Positions 62,239-64,000 of a stretch of DNA of 64,000 nucleotides are shown piece after piece (the stretch's first letter is position 1; each line of letters opens with the position of its first letter). Source of the DNA: Lacisediminihabitans changchengi (GTDB lineage: Bacteria; Actinomycetota; Actinomycetes; Actinomycetales; Microbacteriaceae); assembly GCF_016634425.1 (NCBI RefSeq), contig NZ_JAEPES010000001.1:62001-126000 (forward strand), given 5' to 3'. A program made the position numbers and the translations under genes. The notes beneath the pieces are model-generated. The model was not told the DNA's origin, searched no databases, and saw only the letters and a program-made list of their open reading frames with translations.

Positions 62239-62811
62239 TTGCAATTAGCCCCTGACACAGAAGAGGTGCTGGCGTTCACCGTCACGCTCGCCAACACCGA
62301 CCCCACCGCCTCCCGCAGCGGCGAGGATGAACTCGCCACTATCGCCCAACTTCGCGACCTGCTGGCCCTCGCCCGGTACTCCGGTCGCATCGATCACGAT
62401 GAGCCGGAACGCCGCGACGTGCTCGCCACCCGCGACCGACTGCGCGCGATCTGGTCGCTCGACCGAGACGATGCCGTCGACGAGGTCAACGCGATGCTGC
62501 GCGAGGCGAAGGCACTCCCCCAGCTCACCCGGCACGACGGCAGCGACTGGCACTGGCATGCGACCGCTCCGGATGCCCCGCTCGCGGAACGCATCCGGGT
62601 GGAGGTCGCGCTGGCCCTCGCCGACGTCATCCGCATGGACGCCACCGACCGGCTGCGGGTCTGCGCCGCCCCGGACTGCAGCGGTCTGCTGGTCGACCTG
62701 TCGCGCAACGGCTCGAAGCGGTTCTGCAGCGTGCGTTGCGGCAACCGGGTGAACATGATCGCGTTCCGGGAACGCGCGTCGGGCACCCAAGCGCGTGCGC
62801 TACTCAACTAG
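62239..62811 (+). CDS. CGNR zinc-finger/ABATE domain protein
   Basis: A 190-residue protein with an N-terminal ABATE helical domain and a C-terminal CGNR zinc finger: CAAPDCSGLLVDLSRNGSKR then FCSVRCGNRVNM. Such proteins are putative stress regulators. The TTG start has AAGGAG upstream. The last six residues and TAG are encoded by a repeat copy (62791-62814). Confidence 0.9.
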   Translation: MQLAPDTEEVLAFTVTLANTDPTASRSGEDELATIAQLRDLLALARYSGRIDHDEPERRDVLATRDRLRAIWSLDRDDAVDEVNAMLREAKALPQLTRHDGSDWHWHATAPDAPLAERIRVEVALALADVIRMDATDRLRVCAAPDCSGLLVDLSRNGSKRFCSVRCGNRVNMIAFRERASGTQARALLN

Positions 62812-62814
62812 CGG
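62791..62814. repeat. interspersed repeat fragment (copy E) supplying a stop codon
   Basis: GCGCGTGCGCTACTCAACTA and GCGG match the middle of the 105-bp repeat with one change (CCAGCG to CTAGCG), which makes the TAG stop of the CGNR gene. Confidence 0.8.
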
Positions 62815-62824
62815 CGCGCCGAAG

Positions 62825-64000
62825 CTATGCCAGCGAGGGCACCTGCGAGATGAGGGTGTGACCCCACGCGTCTTCGAGGATCGCCTCGATGGCGGCTCCG
62901 TGCTCGTAGAGCCGAGCATCCGCTCGCGCCGGCGCCATGATCTGAAGCCCGGTGGGGAGGCCGTCTTCGGGGGCGAGCCCCATCGGAAGCCCCATGCCCG
63001 GGATGCCCGCGAGGTTCGCGGGTATCGTCGTGACGTCGTTGAGGTACATGGCCAGCGGGTCGTTGATCTTCTCGCCGAGCTTGAACGCCGTGGTCGGCGC
63101 TGCCGGGCTGATCAGGATGTCGGCCTGCGCGAACGCAGCATCGAAGTCGCGCTGGATCAGCGTGCGCACCTTCTGCGCGCTGCCGTAGTACGCGTCGTAG
63201 TAGCCCGCGCTCAGCGCATACGTGCCGAGGATGATGCGGCGCTTCACCTCGGGACCGAAGCCAGCCTCGCGGGTCGCGGCCATGACATCCTCGACCGTTC
63301 CGCCACCGACCGGGTTGACCCGCAGCCCGAAGCGCACGGAATCGAACTTGGCCAGGTTGCTGGAGGCCTCGGCCGGGAGGATCAGGTAGTACGCGGCGAC
63401 CGCGTACTCGAAGTTGGGCGCGGAGACCTCGACGATCTCCGCACCGTTGGCCGAGAGCAGGTCGAGGGTCTCGTGGAAGCGCTGGCTGACGCCGGCCTGG
63501 AACCCGGGGGCGTCGAGCTCCTTGACCACGCCGACACGCACGTTCTCGAGGCTGCGGGTCGTCTTGCCGCGGCGGGCAGCGGCGGCGAAGCTCGGCCAGG
63601 CCTCTTTCAGCGACGTGGAGTCGCGCGGGTCGTGCCCGCCGATCACGTCGTGCAACAGGGCCGCGTCGAGCACGGTGCGGGTGACAGGTCCGACCTGATC
63701 GAGCGAGCTCGCCAGGGCGATGGCGCCGTAGCGGGAGACGCCGCCGTATGTGGGCTTGACGCCGACCGAGCCGGTGACCGCGGCAGGCTGACGGATGCTT
63801 CCTCCGGTGTCACTGCCAAGTGCGAGCGGCGCTTCAAACGCTGCCACCGCTGCCGCAGAACCACCACCAGAACCGCCTGGAATCCGGTCGAGATCCCACG
63901 GGTTGTGGGTCGGGCCGAAAGCGGAGTGCTCGGTTGACGACCCCATGGCGAACTCGTCCATGTTGGTCTTGCCGAGCGGGATGAGGTTGGCGGCGCGCAG
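62825..64000 (-). CDS. gatA: glutamyl-tRNA(Gln) amidotransferase subunit A, partial
   Basis: C-terminal 391 residues of GatA; the start lies beyond the right edge. The amidase signature is present: [21 protein letters not shown] and [11 protein letters not shown] with the catalytic serines. It provides ammonia from glutamine in the GatCAB complex. The in-window frame begins [20 protein letters not shown]. gatC should lie further right. Confidence 0.95.
   Translation of the reverse strand: MRAANLIPLGKTNMDEFAMGSSTEHSAFGPTHNPWDLDRIPGGSGGGSAAAVAAFEAPLALGSDTGGSIRQPAAVTGSVGVKPTYGGVSRYGAIALASSLDQVGPVTRTVLDAALLHDVIGGHDPRDSTSLKEAWPSFAAAARRGKTTRSLENVRVGVVKELDAPGFQAGVSQRFHETLDLLSANGAEIVEVSAPNFEYAVAAYYLILPAEASSNLAKFDSVRFGLRVNPVGGGTVEDVMAATREAGFGPEVKRRIILGTYALSAGYYDAYYGSAQKVRTLIQRDFDAAFAQADILISPAAPTTAFKLGEKINDPLAMYLNDVTTIPANLAGIPGMGLPMGLAPEDGLPTGLQIMAPARADARLYEHGAAIEAILEDAWGHTLISQVPSLA

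Overview
The window is GC-rich throughout, uses ATG, GTG and TTG starts, and has short intergenic gaps. Gene content points to a high-GC actinobacterium, most likely of the family Microbacteriaceae: two F420-type luciferase-like oxidoreductases, a TIGR03086/mycothiol-associated DinB-fold protein, TreX-TreY-TreZ trehalose synthesis, DUF3097, a CGNR zinc-finger protein, an FBP-domain (EF-G-binding) protein and GatB/GatA. It looks like ordinary chromosome. I see no tRNA, rRNA, CRISPR array, prophage or IS element.

Layout. 1-1115: a TPP riboswitch controls a YkoE/YkoD-type thiamine-precursor ECF transporter, which runs off the left edge. 1167-9178: a ROK repressor is divergent from an operon of a polar amino-acid-type ABC transporter (ATPase, lipoprotein, two permeases), a CutC-ROK kinase fusion and an M81 (MlrC-like) metallopeptidase. 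I read this as one catabolic unit for an unknown amino-sugar- or peptide-like substrate. 9207-10127: F420/LLM oxidoreductase. 10664-16952: treX-treY-treZ, with overlapping genes, makes trehalose from alpha-glucan. 17474-22205: a leftward run of Dyp peroxidase, DNA polymerase IV, MpaB-type oxygenase, M23 peptidase and DUF1697. 22241-31889: mixed single genes (two aldo/keto reductases, YceI, CDF metal exporter, thioesterase, GNAT, DUF1345, DUF3097, SDR). 31970-47110: MFS transporters, VOC protein, methyltransferase, F420 oxidoreductase, HAD, FBP, epimerase, DUF427, winged-helix, patatin plus SRPBCC, NAD(P)HX epimerase. 47208-52796: MATE exporter, quinone-oxidoreductase-like gene in one open frame with a DUF5677-like region, MarR regulator divergent from an MFS exporter, PadR regulator. 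52906-58486: membrane protein, hydrolase, Ca2+/H+ antiporter, OsmC, a treble-clef/nuclease-like protein, EamA transporter. 58604-64000: a 5'-truncated DedA gene, then gatB, an EamA/CGNR divergent pair, and gatA running off the right edge.

The less expected content is between genes. (i) Two small ORFs (28530-28658, 59390-59515) are each bracketed by two copies of a strong inverted repeat. Other hairpin words lie at 10189-10362 and 17120-17199. (ii) An interspersed repeat (exact 105-bp copies at 16963 and 17331, fragments at 39313, 58477 and 62791) supplies the stop codons of at least two genes. (iii) Several genes end in short tandem duplications that contain their own stop codon. Three of these have a period of 1 mod 3 (10 or 16 bp), which puts stop codons in all three frames.

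All calls come from reading the sequence and the translations. No database search was run.
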